In this document: positions 25,917-34,709 of the stretch, one piece after another
Numbering within the stretch: the first letter of the stretch is position 1
Layout of the letters: each line of letters opens with the position of its first letter
DNA from: Propionispira arboris
GTDB taxonomy: Bacteria; Bacillota; Negativicutes; Selenomonadales; Selenomonadaceae
Length of the DNA: 64,000 nucleotides
Assembly (NCBI RefSeq): GCF_900109225.1
Contig: NZ_FNZK01000021.1
Coordinates: forward strand, 25,243-89,242
Direction of reading: 5' to 3'
The notes under the pieces: generated by a model
What the model saw: the letters and a program-made list of their open reading frames with translations, nothing else
Told to the model about the DNA's origin: nothing
Databases searched by the model: none
Position numbers and translations under genes: made by a program

Positions 25917-27812
25917 TTATTTCACCAAATCTCCAAGTTCCTTTAGCCACCATTTCTCTGGATCCCCAAACTCATTCCAATAACGTTTTTTCAATTCACT
26001 TACAGCTTGTTTTCTTATAGGGTCATTCCACCAAAATTCAACATCCTTAAAAATTTCATTAATTAAAGTTGCAGCTGTTTCTATTTCATAATGCAAAATT
26101 CCTACACGTTCCATCAAATCCAAATAATACTTTTCGTCATTAAAAAAAACATATGCATCTTTTTCAAAAGTTAAAATAAATGGTTTGTTAATCGCCAATG
26201 CTTCTAACCATGTGGTGCCTAAATGATCGCAAATACAAATTGATGAATTTTCTAATATGGAAAAAAAAGAATTTAAACTTGTAGTTTTTTCATCAAAACA
26301 TAAATCATCAAATCTTCGCTTTAAAATTTCTTTAATGTTCCAACCATATTCGTAGTTAAATTCCCGTACCAGTAAATTTTCTTTCACAGCTAAAGATACT
26401 TTAGAAAAAAATTCTATTTGTCTATCTATTTTTTGCACAGTATCCAAATTTTGTCGTTCCAAACATATTAAGTATGGCGGAAATGCTGTTCCTACAAATA
26501 ATAAATAATTGTTTTTCTTTTCAATATTCAAGTCATTCTTATTGGGCGAATTAGTATAGGTTTCTAATTTGTATGGTGCTGCCGAAATAGCTTCTGCTGT
26601 ATCAATGATAGATTTATTCCCCCAGGTATAAAAACGGTCTGTTAATTGGATATCATTCCAATTAAGCTTTACTAATTCATAGTTTCCACCATGCTGCATT
26701 CCTAATATTTCTACGTGTTTAGTTTCATGCATTTCTTCGGCATAAAATAAAAAACTAGTACTAGTTAAATAGCCATGTTGTGATAGGATATAGCGTATAT
26801 TGCTATCTAAAAATCTTGCATATTGCCCTCTTATTGCATTAAAATTTTCCAAAAAACATAACGGTATTTCGTCTATCATAAGCCTCATTATTTTTATATC
26901 CATAATACTTGAAAAATAACTTTCTAACCTTGTTTGAAGTTCACTACGCATTATTTTATTGAGATTTACTTGTTTATTATATTGACCATCTGTTATTGCC
27001 CTTGGCAATGCACAAATATATTTTTTATTGTCCACTACAATTTTGTCAAACAGTTTCGCTTGAAAGCCTGGATAGTATAAATAACATTTTGCTTCTTTAC
27101 TATTATAAATTTCTTCATAAAATAACCTTAAACAAAACAATTCCGCACTTCTATATTCTTTTTCAACTAGCACCATTTTTTTTATGGTTTTAATTCGTTC
27201 AGTAATTCTCCGCCGAAAAGTTTTTCTCCTATTTAGTAACCCCATTCGTAAAGATTTATTAAGCCTATCATCTTCAGCTTCTTCTAAATAATGTTCATAA
27301 CAAATCCCCACAAAATCTTTCGCAAAAAATGATTCTATTATTTTTGACCACAATTGAAAATCATACTTTTCACATTGTTCATTCAACCAATAATCTGTAA
27401 TATCATACGTTGTAATTCGATCTTTTACCGATAAAAGTGTTGTTTTTATTTGCAACACTGATGAATATTCTTTAATCAAATATTCCAAACGATAATATTT
27501 ACAAAAAATATTAAAAGTTATTTTTTGTAACCATTGACTTAAAATTCTTTGCCAAAATTCTTTTGAATAATTAAGATTATGTAGTTTATTAAATTCAATT
27601 TGTAATGCTTCTGTCATTTTTTTTGCAAATTGCTCAACTTGCTCTGGTAACTCTTTTATAAAAAAATCTGCATCTAAATTTTCTTCGATTAAAACATCAT
27701 TATTTTTAGAAAAATCATAATCATATCCACAATAAAATTTACTTAAAAAAATTTCATTTCCACAATTGCTTAAACTTTTTTTTTTAGTTAATACTAAAAA
27801 TTTTTCTTTCAT
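25917..27812 (-). CDS. LIC12162-family putative transferase
   Basis: A 631-aa cytoplasmic protein of the LIC12162 family, large putative transferases first noted in Leptospira LPS loci. Features I recognise are NYSKEFWQRILSQWL (about 102-116), MQHGGNYE (about 372), TDRFYTWGN (about 392), and a GT-B-like C-terminus with SICICDHLGTTWLEALAINK (about 555-575), where a nucleotide-sugar site would be. It is adjacent to the nonulosonate genes, and such proteins often accompany them, so it may transfer the nonulosonic acid. That role is inference. The ATG at 27812 abuts the radical SAM stop; its ribosome site is weak (AAAGG). Confidence 0.78.
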   Translation of the reverse strand: MKEKFLVLTKKKSLSNCGNEIFLSKFYCGYDYDFSKNNDVLIEENLDADFFIKELPEQVEQFAKKMTEALQIEFNKLHNLNYSKEFWQRILSQWLQKITFNIFCKYYRLEYLIKEYSSVLQIKTTLLSVKDRITTYDITDYWLNEQCEKYDFQLWSKIIESFFAKDFVGICYEHYLEEAEDDRLNKSLRMGLLNRRKTFRRRITERIKTIKKMVLVEKEYRSAELFCLRLFYEEIYNSKEAKCYLYYPGFQAKLFDKIVVDNKKYICALPRAITDGQYNKQVNLNKIMRSELQTRLESYFSSIMDIKIMRLMIDEIPLCFLENFNAIRGQYARFLDSNIRYILSQHGYLTSTSFLFYAEEMHETKHVEILGMQHGGNYELVKLNWNDIQLTDRFYTWGNKSIIDTAEAISAAPYKLETYTNSPNKNDLNIEKKNNYLLFVGTAFPPYLICLERQNLDTVQKIDRQIEFFSKVSLAVKENLLVREFNYEYGWNIKEILKRRFDDLCFDEKTTSLNSFFSILENSSICICDHLGTTWLEALAINKPFILTFEKDAYVFFNDEKYYLDLMERVGILHYEIETAATLINEIFKDVEFWWNDPIRKQAVSELKKRYWNEFGDPEKWWLKELGDLVK

Positions 27813-27813
27813 A

Positions 27814-29205
27814 TTATTTTTTAGCCTTTCTATAATATTGTGTTTTTATCAAATGATCTTGATCTAATCCTATATCTAATAACTCATTGCAATATTTTAA
27901 ACCTGCTAAAACTTCTTCTTCCATCTCTTGATCAGACAAATTTGTCATATTTAATCTTAAATCTTGTCGATCCCCCATTGCTAATAAGTAATCTTCCTCA
28001 TCAACTATAAAATTTTTTTCTTTAGCATACTCATACATAACAGACCCTGGCTGTGGTAGTAAATAGCCTGCCGAAGGATATATTCTATTTTCTGCACAAC
28101 ATTTAAATGTATCACGTATTGTTAATAAAGTTTCTTGTGGATATCCTATTACTAAACTCGTTGATGGTGTAATTCCCGCTTTATGAAAAAGCTCTGCCGT
28201 TCTAGAAAAGTCTTCTACTAAAATATGTTTATTCATCGCTTTCAATATCTCAGCATTTGATGATTCTAAAGAAAAGCTTGCACTAACACAACCAGCTGCC
28301 TTCATTTTCTTCAATATATTTAAATCAGAATCTTTAATAAAACAATCCGCTCTACAAGTTACATTCCAAAAAAATTTCAAACCACTCTCCAGAATAGCAT
28401 CTGCAAAGTCTTCTGCACGTTTTCTGGAAAAAAGTGTTAACTCATCGCCAAATAAAATATAATTTAAATTATATTTTGTAATCATTTCCCGAATTTCAGT
28501 TAATATCGATTCCATACTACGATAGCGATAGTTATATCCTCTAAAATTATGATAACAAAAAGTACAATTTGCCACGCATCCACGTGCTGTGTTCACTGGT
28601 AAAGCCCTCAATTCATTGCGATTTATATTGATACCATCTTCACTGATTTGCTCTTTTGCGTTAGCAATGTATTCTTCAATATTAAATGGCGAAAAATCTA
28701 TATGTGGTAAACTAGATATGTTTTCAATCGGTTCTCTACATGGATTACAATAAATATTATTTTTTTTTGTATAACATATACCTTTTACAGTTTTCAAATC
28801 GCCACCACAGTCTATTGTTTTCAATAAGTCAACAATAGTAATGTCACCTTCCCCCATTACTGCAATATCAGCTTCTGTCTTTGATAACAAAATATTGTAT
28901 ATTGATGTTGCAACTGAATTTCCAACTATAATATATGCATTTTTATGATATTTCCGCACCATTTCAGCTAGATTTTTAACTTTTGAATAGCCTGTTACGA
29001 TACAACCCATACAAGCAACGTCATATGTTTTTTTCTGTATGAGCCTTTCAACTTCTTTATCACTATATCTATTTGCATCCAAATCAATAAAATCAAATTC
29101 AAATCCCGCATTTTTCATAGCAGTAGCTATGTATCCTATCCCAATTGGAAATAATTTCACTTTTGATTCAGGTCTTAATGCTATATTAATCAATAATATA
29201 TTCAT
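27814..29205 (-). CDS. B12-binding-domain radical SAM protein
   Basis: A 463-aa protein. Residues about 1-140 have the cobalamin-binding fold (MNILLINIALRP, FPIGIGYIATAMK, GEGDITIVDLL). The radical SAM core follows, with the cluster motif CVANCTFC at about residues 208-215 and a GDEL element further on. The closest functional classes are B12-dependent methyltransferases and related class B enzymes acting on unactivated carbons. Its gene lies directly after pseI, so it may C-methylate or otherwise modify the nonulosonic acid or a side chain. Start ATG at 29205 follows GGGGGC. A longer frame with nine extra codons is less likely. Confidence 0.85.
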   Translation of the reverse strand: MNILLINIALRPESKVKLFPIGIGYIATAMKNAGFEFDFIDLDANRYSDKEVERLIQKKTYDVACMGCIVTGYSKVKNLAEMVRKYHKNAYIIVGNSVATSIYNILLSKTEADIAVMGEGDITIVDLLKTIDCGGDLKTVKGICYTKKNNIYCNPCREPIENISSLPHIDFSPFNIEEYIANAKEQISEDGININRNELRALPVNTARGCVANCTFCYHNFRGYNYRYRSMESILTEIREMITKYNLNYILFGDELTLFSRKRAEDFADAILESGLKFFWNVTCRADCFIKDSDLNILKKMKAAGCVSASFSLESSNAEILKAMNKHILVEDFSRTAELFHKAGITPSTSLVIGYPQETLLTIRDTFKCCAENRIYPSAGYLLPQPGSVMYEYAKEKNFIVDEEDYLLAMGDRQDLRLNMTNLSDQEMEEEVLAGLKYCNELLDIGLDQDHLIKTQYYRKAKK

Positions 29206-29232
29206 AAACAAGCCCCCATTATTTACATTCAA

Positions 29233-30261
29233 TTATAAAAACATATCCCAAGATACTGCTGTACCTTTTATTATATCGTGATTAACCCTTTTTCCTAATA
29301 ATATATTGTAGTACTTAGGGCTTAATCCACTACCTGGACGAATGCTTCGCATATTTTTTTCTGTAACAACATCCCCCGTTTTGATATTCTCTACAATATA
29401 TAAACTACGCCGAAATTGAAGTGACTTCTTTTCCTCTTCTTGAATTTCATAACTGATATGTCCTAATGCCCGCCAAGCACTCCTGCACTCCTGCACCAGT
29501 TGTGCCATTTCTCCTGGTTCCAAGGAAAATGCCGCATCTACCCCACCATCTGCCCGTGCTAATGTGAAATGTTTTTCAATAACAATTGCGCCTAAAGCTA
29601 CACTAGCCACAGCAACACCTATTCCCAACGTATGATCCGATAAACCAACTTTACACTTAAATAACCGCTTCATATGTGGTATAGTCAAAAGATTTGTTTC
29701 TTCTGGAGTAGAAGGATAACTACTCGTACATTTTAAAAGAGTCAAATCCGTACATCCATTTTCACGTACCGTTCGAACCAAATCATCCAATTCAGCTACA
29801 GTTGTCATTCCAGTCGAAACAATAATTGGTTTCCCCGTTTGTGCTACTTTTTTAATCAAAGGTAAATCTATATTTTCAAAAGATGCAATTTTATAACATG
29901 GCACATTCAGACTTTCCAAAAAATCTACAGAGGTTGCATCGAAAGGTGTACTAAACCCTAAAACCCCCAACTCTTTACAACGTTGAAAAATTGCTTTATG
30001 CCATTCCCATGGAGTATAGGCTTTTTGATAAAGTTTATACAAAGAAGTGCCTTGCCATAAACTATCTTTATCATTTATAAAAAACTCTCGTTCATTAATA
30101 TCCAATGTCATTGTATCTGCTGTATATGTCTGGAGTTTTATTGCATCTACACCAGCTTTAGCTGCTGATTCAACTATTTTCAAAGCACGTTCTAATGACT
30201 GATTATGATTTCCTGACATCTCAGCTATAATAAAGGGTTCTTTCCCTTCTTCTATAAACAT
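29233..30261 (-). CDS. pseI: Pseudaminic acid synthase (PseI type)
   Basis: A 342-aa NeuB-family synthase that condenses phosphoenolpyruvate with a 6-deoxy-diamino-hexose to form a nine-carbon nonulosonic acid. The TIM barrel starts IIAEMSGNHNQSLERA. Further on come KLQTYTADTMTL, ISTGM-type VSTGMTT, LLKCTSSYP and GLSDHTLG. The segment HFTLARADGGVDAAFSLEP is the PseI form; NeuB and LegI have PGPDHxxSLEP there. A C-terminal antifreeze-like SAF domain (VTEKNMRSIRPGSGLSP) completes it. ATG at 30261 follows TAGGAGATG. Confidence 0.93.
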   Translation of the reverse strand: MFIEEGKEPFIIAEMSGNHNQSLERALKIVESAAKAGVDAIKLQTYTADTMTLDINEREFFINDKDSLWQGTSLYKLYQKAYTPWEWHKAIFQRCKELGVLGFSTPFDATSVDFLESLNVPCYKIASFENIDLPLIKKVAQTGKPIIVSTGMTTVAELDDLVRTVRENGCTDLTLLKCTSSYPSTPEETNLLTIPHMKRLFKCKVGLSDHTLGIGVAVASVALGAIVIEKHFTLARADGGVDAAFSLEPGEMAQLVQECRSAWRALGHISYEIQEEEKKSLQFRRSLYIVENIKTGDVVTEKNMRSIRPGSGLSPKYYNILLGKRVNHDIIKGTAVSWDMFL

Positions 30262-30272
30262 CTTTTCATCTC

Positions 30273-30962
30273 CTATCGAATTATCCTTCCAATTGAAAAT
30301 GCTTCTGCAAACTCCGTTCCAATTATAAGGCCCCTAGACTTAGCTAATATTTCAACCCCTTTATAAGAACGAGGATGGGGATATTCTCGCATTTCCGATT
30401 CGTAGAATCTCAATGCTTTAATCTTCTTTTCAAAGAAGTTACTAATATCTACGTACCAATTTGGTAAAAAAACCTTATCACTCGTCTGCATTTGCCATTC
30501 AGTACTTGATAAAGTTTCAAAAAATAAAAGAGTGTGTACACTTTGTCCTGGTAAAGGTCTACACGCTGTAATTACTGCATTATGAGTTATCATGTGATCA
30601 ATATTTACATCTCCAGCATGATGAGTATATACCGTATCTGGTTGAAAATTACCCATATACTCTTCTATTGGTTTAATCACATCTAACAATGCAATACTAT
30701 CCATTCTATTGTCTGGAAAATTACACTGTTTCACCTTTTTGGCTCCCATAAAAGCTGCAACTTGACAGGTATTTTTATATAATACATTTAATTCATGTTG
30801 ATATTTCTCTATATCTCTCATATCATTCCGACTAGTCAATCCTTCAGCCATAATGATAATGCGGACATCATCACCATTGGAAATATGCTTTAATATGGTT
30901 CCACCACATCCTAAAATTTCATCATCTGGATGTGCTGCAACCACCAAAACTTTTTTATTCAT
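30273..30962 (-). CDS. PIG-L (LmbE-like) zinc N-deacetylase
   Basis: A 229-aa deacetylase of the PIG-L/LmbE family, which removes N-acetyl groups from GlcNAc-type sugars. The zinc motif is AAHPDDE (about residues 9-15) and the distal His motif is THHAGDVNIDH (about 114-124). ATG at 30962 lies inside the 3' end of the formyltransferase gene (8-base overlap), so the two are translated together. Next to two formyltransferase-like genes and pseI, a role in replacing an N-acetyl by another acyl group on the nonulosonate precursor is a reasonable inference. Confidence 0.88.
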   Translation of the reverse strand: MNKKVLVVAAHPDDEILGCGGTILKHISNGDDVRIIIMAEGLTSRNDMRDIEKYQHELNVLYKNTCQVAAFMGAKKVKQCNFPDNRMDSIALLDVIKPIEEYMGNFQPDTVYTHHAGDVNIDHMITHNAVITACRPLPGQSVHTLLFFETLSSTEWQMQTSDKVFLPNWYVDISNFFEKKIKALRFYESEMREYPHPRSYKGVEILAKSRGLIIGTEFAEAFSIGRIIR

Positions 30963-31641
30963 CTTTATCTGTCCTCAGCTTTATCTTAACATCTGCTTGA
31001 ATATATCCATTTTTTAATGAGGCTCTTGTAAATTCCATATGAAGCTGTTCTGTATTTAGAAACGCATTTGGATATTGATCTGCATCCAACATTCGTATAT
31101 AATCAAATATTCTTCCTAAATCATTTAATTTACTGATATCACTTTCCAAGGGGGTACGCCGTTTAAAAATAGCTTGGGCACCTCGTTGTGGTTCAGGTTT
31201 AATATCCTTTTGTATAAGTTCAATTATCATCTCTTTCGTAAGTTCAGCTGCTCGCAAATAAATTTCTTCAGCACTTCCCCACAATGAAAGCTTTTTTTTC
31301 ATATAAATATCACCAGCATCTAATTCTTGATTACAACGTAAAGCCGATAACTTCGTTTCATAAATTTCACGTACTATAAGATTTTGCAAGGGGCTTCCCC
31401 CACGACCAAAAGGCAAATCTGTCATATGAAAAATCACACACTCAAAATTCTCATAAATTTCTGGGGTTATAATATATGACCAATGCGGGAAAAAAACATA
31501 TCGAGGTTGATATTCTTCCAAAAAATTTTTTAGCAATAACTCTTGCTTTTCTATATAAACAATATTACTGTTTGTGCGTTGTTCAATTTCTCTAATATAG
31601 TTTCTATGCCAACTTTTACTAGAAACAACAATATTATTCAT
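30955..31641 (-). CDS. Formyltransferase-like protein 1
   Basis: A 228-aa protein resembling the catalytic domain of methionyl-tRNA and sugar N-formyltransferases (10-formyltetrahydrofolate donors). The core reads FHMTDLPFGRGGSPLQNLI (about 71-89), followed by LDAGDIY (108-114), so the catalytic His (72) and Asp (108) positions are kept. The Asn that normally stands two residues before the His is Ile70 here. The second copy downstream differs in the same way. The setting suggests N-formylation of an amino sugar of the nonulosonate pathway. ATG at 31641 follows AAGGTG. Confidence 0.78.
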   Translation of the reverse strand: MNNIVVSSKSWHRNYIREIEQRTNSNIVYIEKQELLLKNFLEEYQPRYVFFPHWSYIITPEIYENFECVIFHMTDLPFGRGGSPLQNLIVREIYETKLSALRCNQELDAGDIYMKKKLSLWGSAEEIYLRAAELTKEMIIELIQKDIKPEPQRGAQAIFKRRTPLESDISKLNDLGRIFDYIRMLDADQYPNAFLNTEQLHMEFTRASLKNGYIQADVKIKLRTDKDE

Positions 31642-31653
31642 CTAAATTCACCT

Positions 31654-32304
31654 TCAATATTCTTTGCGGATTTCCAAAATATATTTATGATTTTCCATCT
31701 CAAAATAGGCAGGATATTTTTTATTATCTACAACACGCAATAAATTAAATTGTTCTTTTATTGTCTTATTTATATCTAGATTACTGTCCGAAGGTAATCT
31801 TTTAGAGTAATAAGTCCCCTTTCCGATCTGTTTACGTCTTTTCTTTACAATTTTCTCATAATCACACACAAAATCTAAGCACAGCTCTATAGTAATATTC
31901 CCCTGTACCTCTCTTAATTCGCCAATTAATTCAAATCCATCAAACATCAAATTTTTTTGCAAATAAATTTCACCATTATCAACTTTTTCAGTTGCCTCAA
32001 ATAACGTGATAGGAATTTGTGTTTTGCCTTCTAAAATTTGCCATGTAAGTGGAGACCATCCTTTCCCTTTTGGTAAATCACTTTCATGAACCACCAAATT
32101 ATGTTTATTTAATTGTAAAAATTCTTTTTTTACAATCTCTGAATAACTTAATAAGAAAACAAAGTCATATCGATTTTTTTTATCAAAATGATACAATTTT
32201 TTAACTTGATGTCCTAATATGACTAATTTTTCTTCTAAAATATCTACATAGCTTGTGATCCAAGAATCTTGATCATATACAATTGCTATATTATAAGACA
32301 CCAT
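31654..32304 (-). CDS. Formyltransferase-like protein 2
   Basis: A 216-aa paralogue of the preceding formyltransferase. Its core is VVHESDLPKGKGWSPLTWQI (about 71-90) followed by VDNGEIY (about 108-114). His73 and Asp109 are present, but the usual Asn is Val71. The VHESDLPxGxGWSP form recurs in nonulosonic-acid gene clusters, as far as I recall. I place the start at ATG 32304, about 10 bases after GGTGG; it matches the N-terminus of the paralogue, whereas an ATG 22 codons earlier lies inside pseG with no ribosome spacing. It could act in place of PseH, acylating the C4 amine. Confidence 0.8.
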   Translation of the reverse strand: MVSYNIAIVYDQDSWITSYVDILEEKLVILGHQVKKLYHFDKKNRYDFVFLLSYSEIVKKEFLQLNKHNLVVHESDLPKGKGWSPLTWQILEGKTQIPITLFEATEKVDNGEIYLQKNLMFDGFELIGELREVQGNITIELCLDFVCDYEKIVKKRRKQIGKGTYYSKRLPSDSNLDINKTIKEQFNLLRVVDNKKYPAYFEMENHKYILEIRKEY

Positions 32305-32344
32305 AATTTGTTTTCCACCTTCCACACGATCACTATTAAATAAT

Positions 32345-33409
32345 TTAATCGAATAAAAAAACAAACTCATCTCCTTTGCCTAGTTCAAATGATCGTATTT
32401 TTAATGTTAAAAGCATTTCACTCTGGAAAAATATTTTCTCAATAAATTTGCAAATAATTTCTTCCGTAACGAAATCTTCGCTTCCTAAATATAGAACGTA
32501 CCTTGCTTCTGCACAATCTTTGCATATTTGTATTTGATTATCAGCAATTGACGTTACAACTGCTGGCAAGCCCAAAAAGCAACGTTCCCATGTAGTTGTA
32601 CCACCAGCACCTAATGTTAAATCTGCTTGATTCATAAATTCTGCCATATTATCCACTTGGCAATAATATTTCATAAATTCATGCTGCTGGCAAAACTCCG
32701 CAACTTCATCCTTATATGGATTGCCTTCTCCTACAATGACATTGACCAAAACTTTCGGTAACGAAAGCATTGCTAATGCCCTTAACGCCTTCATTGTTTC
32801 ATTGGTCAAATCGCTGCCACCATAAAAAATTAAGATATTGTATATTTTCCCATCACGCTTGCGCATTTTTTTTTGTGCCTCATAAAATTCCTCACGCAAA
32901 AGAACATATTTCGGACCTAATAACAGCTGACAGTGTGATGGCACTAATCCCTTATAACGAAAATTCTTATTTAAATAGAAATTCTGATCCAATAAAACAT
33001 CGCAGTCATGTCTACGATTTGCTAAATCATCAATCACCATAATTTTATGCACAAATGGTCTGAGTTTCTTTTCCCATTCTTCATTAATCGCATAGCTATC
33101 AACAATCAAATAATCAGGTTTGCATTGTTTTTGTAATACATTAATACATGCATTTGCATCCTGTTGTTGCGTCACGGTCAGCCATTTTTCATAACCTTTT
33201 ATCTCATTTTGTGGTTCGCATTGTGGCAAAACAATTAAAGAATACCCTTTCTTTTGAATAACATCATTTAAATTACCTGGCAAATCTCGTGAAATAAACA
33301 TAATCTCAGCATTATTTTCTTTTCTCAATTTCCCTGCCAAAGTGATACAGCGCATTACATGTCCACTACCTATTTGTGTTGATGAATCTACACGAAAAAC
33401 TATATTCAT
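32345..33409 (-). CDS. pseG: UDP-sugar hydrolase of the pseudaminic acid pathway (PseG)
   Basis: A 354-aa GT-B-fold hydrolase that removes UDP from the diacylated diamino sugar before PseI acts. The N-terminus VDSSTQIGSGHVMRCITLA carries the catalytic His (about residue 17). Further on are VIDDLANRRHDCDVLLDQN, LLGPKYVLLREEF and the LGAGGTTTWERCFLGLPAV nucleotide site. ATG at 33409 follows GGGATGATAGA. Length is close to the family norm. Confidence 0.92.
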   Translation of the reverse strand: MNIVFRVDSSTQIGSGHVMRCITLAGKLRKENNAEIMFISRDLPGNLNDVIQKKGYSLIVLPQCEPQNEIKGYEKWLTVTQQQDANACINVLQKQCKPDYLIVDSYAINEEWEKKLRPFVHKIMVIDDLANRRHDCDVLLDQNFYLNKNFRYKGLVPSHCQLLLGPKYVLLREEFYEAQKKMRKRDGKIYNILIFYGGSDLTNETMKALRALAMLSLPKVLVNVIVGEGNPYKDEVAEFCQQHEFMKYYCQVDNMAEFMNQADLTLGAGGTTTWERCFLGLPAVVTSIADNQIQICKDCAEARYVLYLGSEDFVTEEIICKFIEKIFFQSEMLLTLKIRSFELGKGDEFVFLFD

Positions 33410-33413
33410 TCTA

Positions 33414-34709
33414 TCATCCCAATACGATTTTTAATGGTTCACCTTCCATAAAGGAAGCCGGATTACCTGATTGTAATGCCTTTTTATAAACTTTCATAGC
33501 ATCTTCAAATACATTCAAAGTAAAATCAATATCCTTGTCGGTATGACTATAACAAGGAAATATACTCCAGCCAAGCAATACTCCGCGCTTTACACATTCC
33601 TGCATGAAAATAGAATTATATAACCAATCTTTTTTCCCATTTGAATCCTTGTATTCAAAGCCCATTCGACAAGGATATCCCTTTAATTCAATATTAACAC
33701 CAATATGCTGTGCGATTTTATTCGTTTCTGATTTAATCTTTCTACCTAAATTCCAAATACGTTCTGTAACATCTTTGTTTTTAAGTTCATTCATAACAGC
33801 AACTCCAGCTGCTAAAGATAAACATTCCCCACCAAATGTCGTAGAAATGAAGATCTGTTTATCTACTGTATCCATAATCTCACGCTTACCGGCAATGATA
33901 GACAATGGCATTCCATTTGCTGCCGCCTTGCCAAACGTCGCCAAATCAGGAGTCACTTCAAAATATTTTTGGGCACCACCGATACTGAAACGAAAACCAT
34001 CAACAACTTCATCAAATATCAACAATGCACCATTAATATGGCATAATTCTTGAACTTTATTCAAAAAATCTTTTTCTGGTTCATCGAGAATGACTGGTTC
34101 AATAATAACCGCCGCCACTTCGCGTGCATAGGTCTTAAATAATTTTTCCAATTCATCAAAATCATTATAATCAAAGATATGTACATATTGGCGAACATCA
34201 TCAATAATTCCGCCTTGCCTAACACTTTCTGCTGCAGTTGTCCATTCATGCCAACCATGGTATTCGCCCCGAATAATATGCTTTTTCCCAGTATACGCTC
34301 GGGCAATACGAACAGCACCTTCCGTTGCTGAAGAACCAGTTTTTAAAAAACGAACTTTTTCTGCACAAGGTATATTTTCTACACAAAGTTTTGCATATTC
34401 CACCTCAATAGGTGCAACAAGAGAAAACCCCATACCTCTCTTTAGTTGAGCAATAACTGCATCATCTACAGCCTGATATTGATACCCTAGAAGTATTGGT
34501 CCAAGGCCCATATCATAATCAATATATTCATTGCCATCTGGATCCCACACATGTGCTGCTTTACCTTTTTCAATATAAATTGGTGAAACACCTTGGATAT
34601 GTGTTTCCGGACCTTTACTATAAAGCTGGCATCCTGATAATATGATATTCGAAGCCTCACTCCATATTTGGTTTGATTTATCTAAATGTCTCTTTAATAT
34701 TTCGACCAT
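33414..34709 (-). CDS. Class III PLP aminotransferase (glutamate-1-semialdehyde aminomutase-like)
   Basis: A 431-aa PLP enzyme resembling HemL-type aminomutases: DPDGNEYIDYDMGLGPILLG, RFLKTGSSATEGAVRIARAY, GEYHGWHEW, IFDEVVDGFR, and the PLP lysine in FGKAAANGMPLS. It is not a haem gene in this setting: it overlaps pseF by 32 bases and precedes pseG. Homologues of this sort sit in several nonulosonate clusters, where they are thought to add a further amino group or act on a side chain; the reaction is unknown to me. ATG at 34709 follows GGAGG. Confidence 0.88.
   Translation of the reverse strand: MVEILKRHLDKSNQIWSEASNIILSGCQLYSKGPETHIQGVSPIYIEKGKAAHVWDPDGNEYIDYDMGLGPILLGYQYQAVDDAVIAQLKRGMGFSLVAPIEVEYAKLCVENIPCAEKVRFLKTGSSATEGAVRIARAYTGKKHIIRGEYHGWHEWTTAAESVRQGGIIDDVRQYVHIFDYNDFDELEKLFKTYAREVAAVIIEPVILDEPEKDFLNKVQELCHINGALLIFDEVVDGFRFSIGGAQKYFEVTPDLATFGKAAANGMPLSIIAGKREIMDTVDKQIFISTTFGGECLSLAAGVAVMNELKNKDVTERIWNLGRKIKSETNKIAQHIGVNIELKGYPCRMGFEYKDSNGKKDWLYNSIFMQECVKRGVLLGWSIFPCYSHTDKDIDFTLNVFEDAMKVYKKALQSGNPASFMEGEPLKIVLG

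Noticed and set aside
33414..34709. hemL (haem biosynthesis)
   Set aside because: The fold is HemL-like, but the gene overlaps pseF and precedes pseG, with no haem genes nearby.
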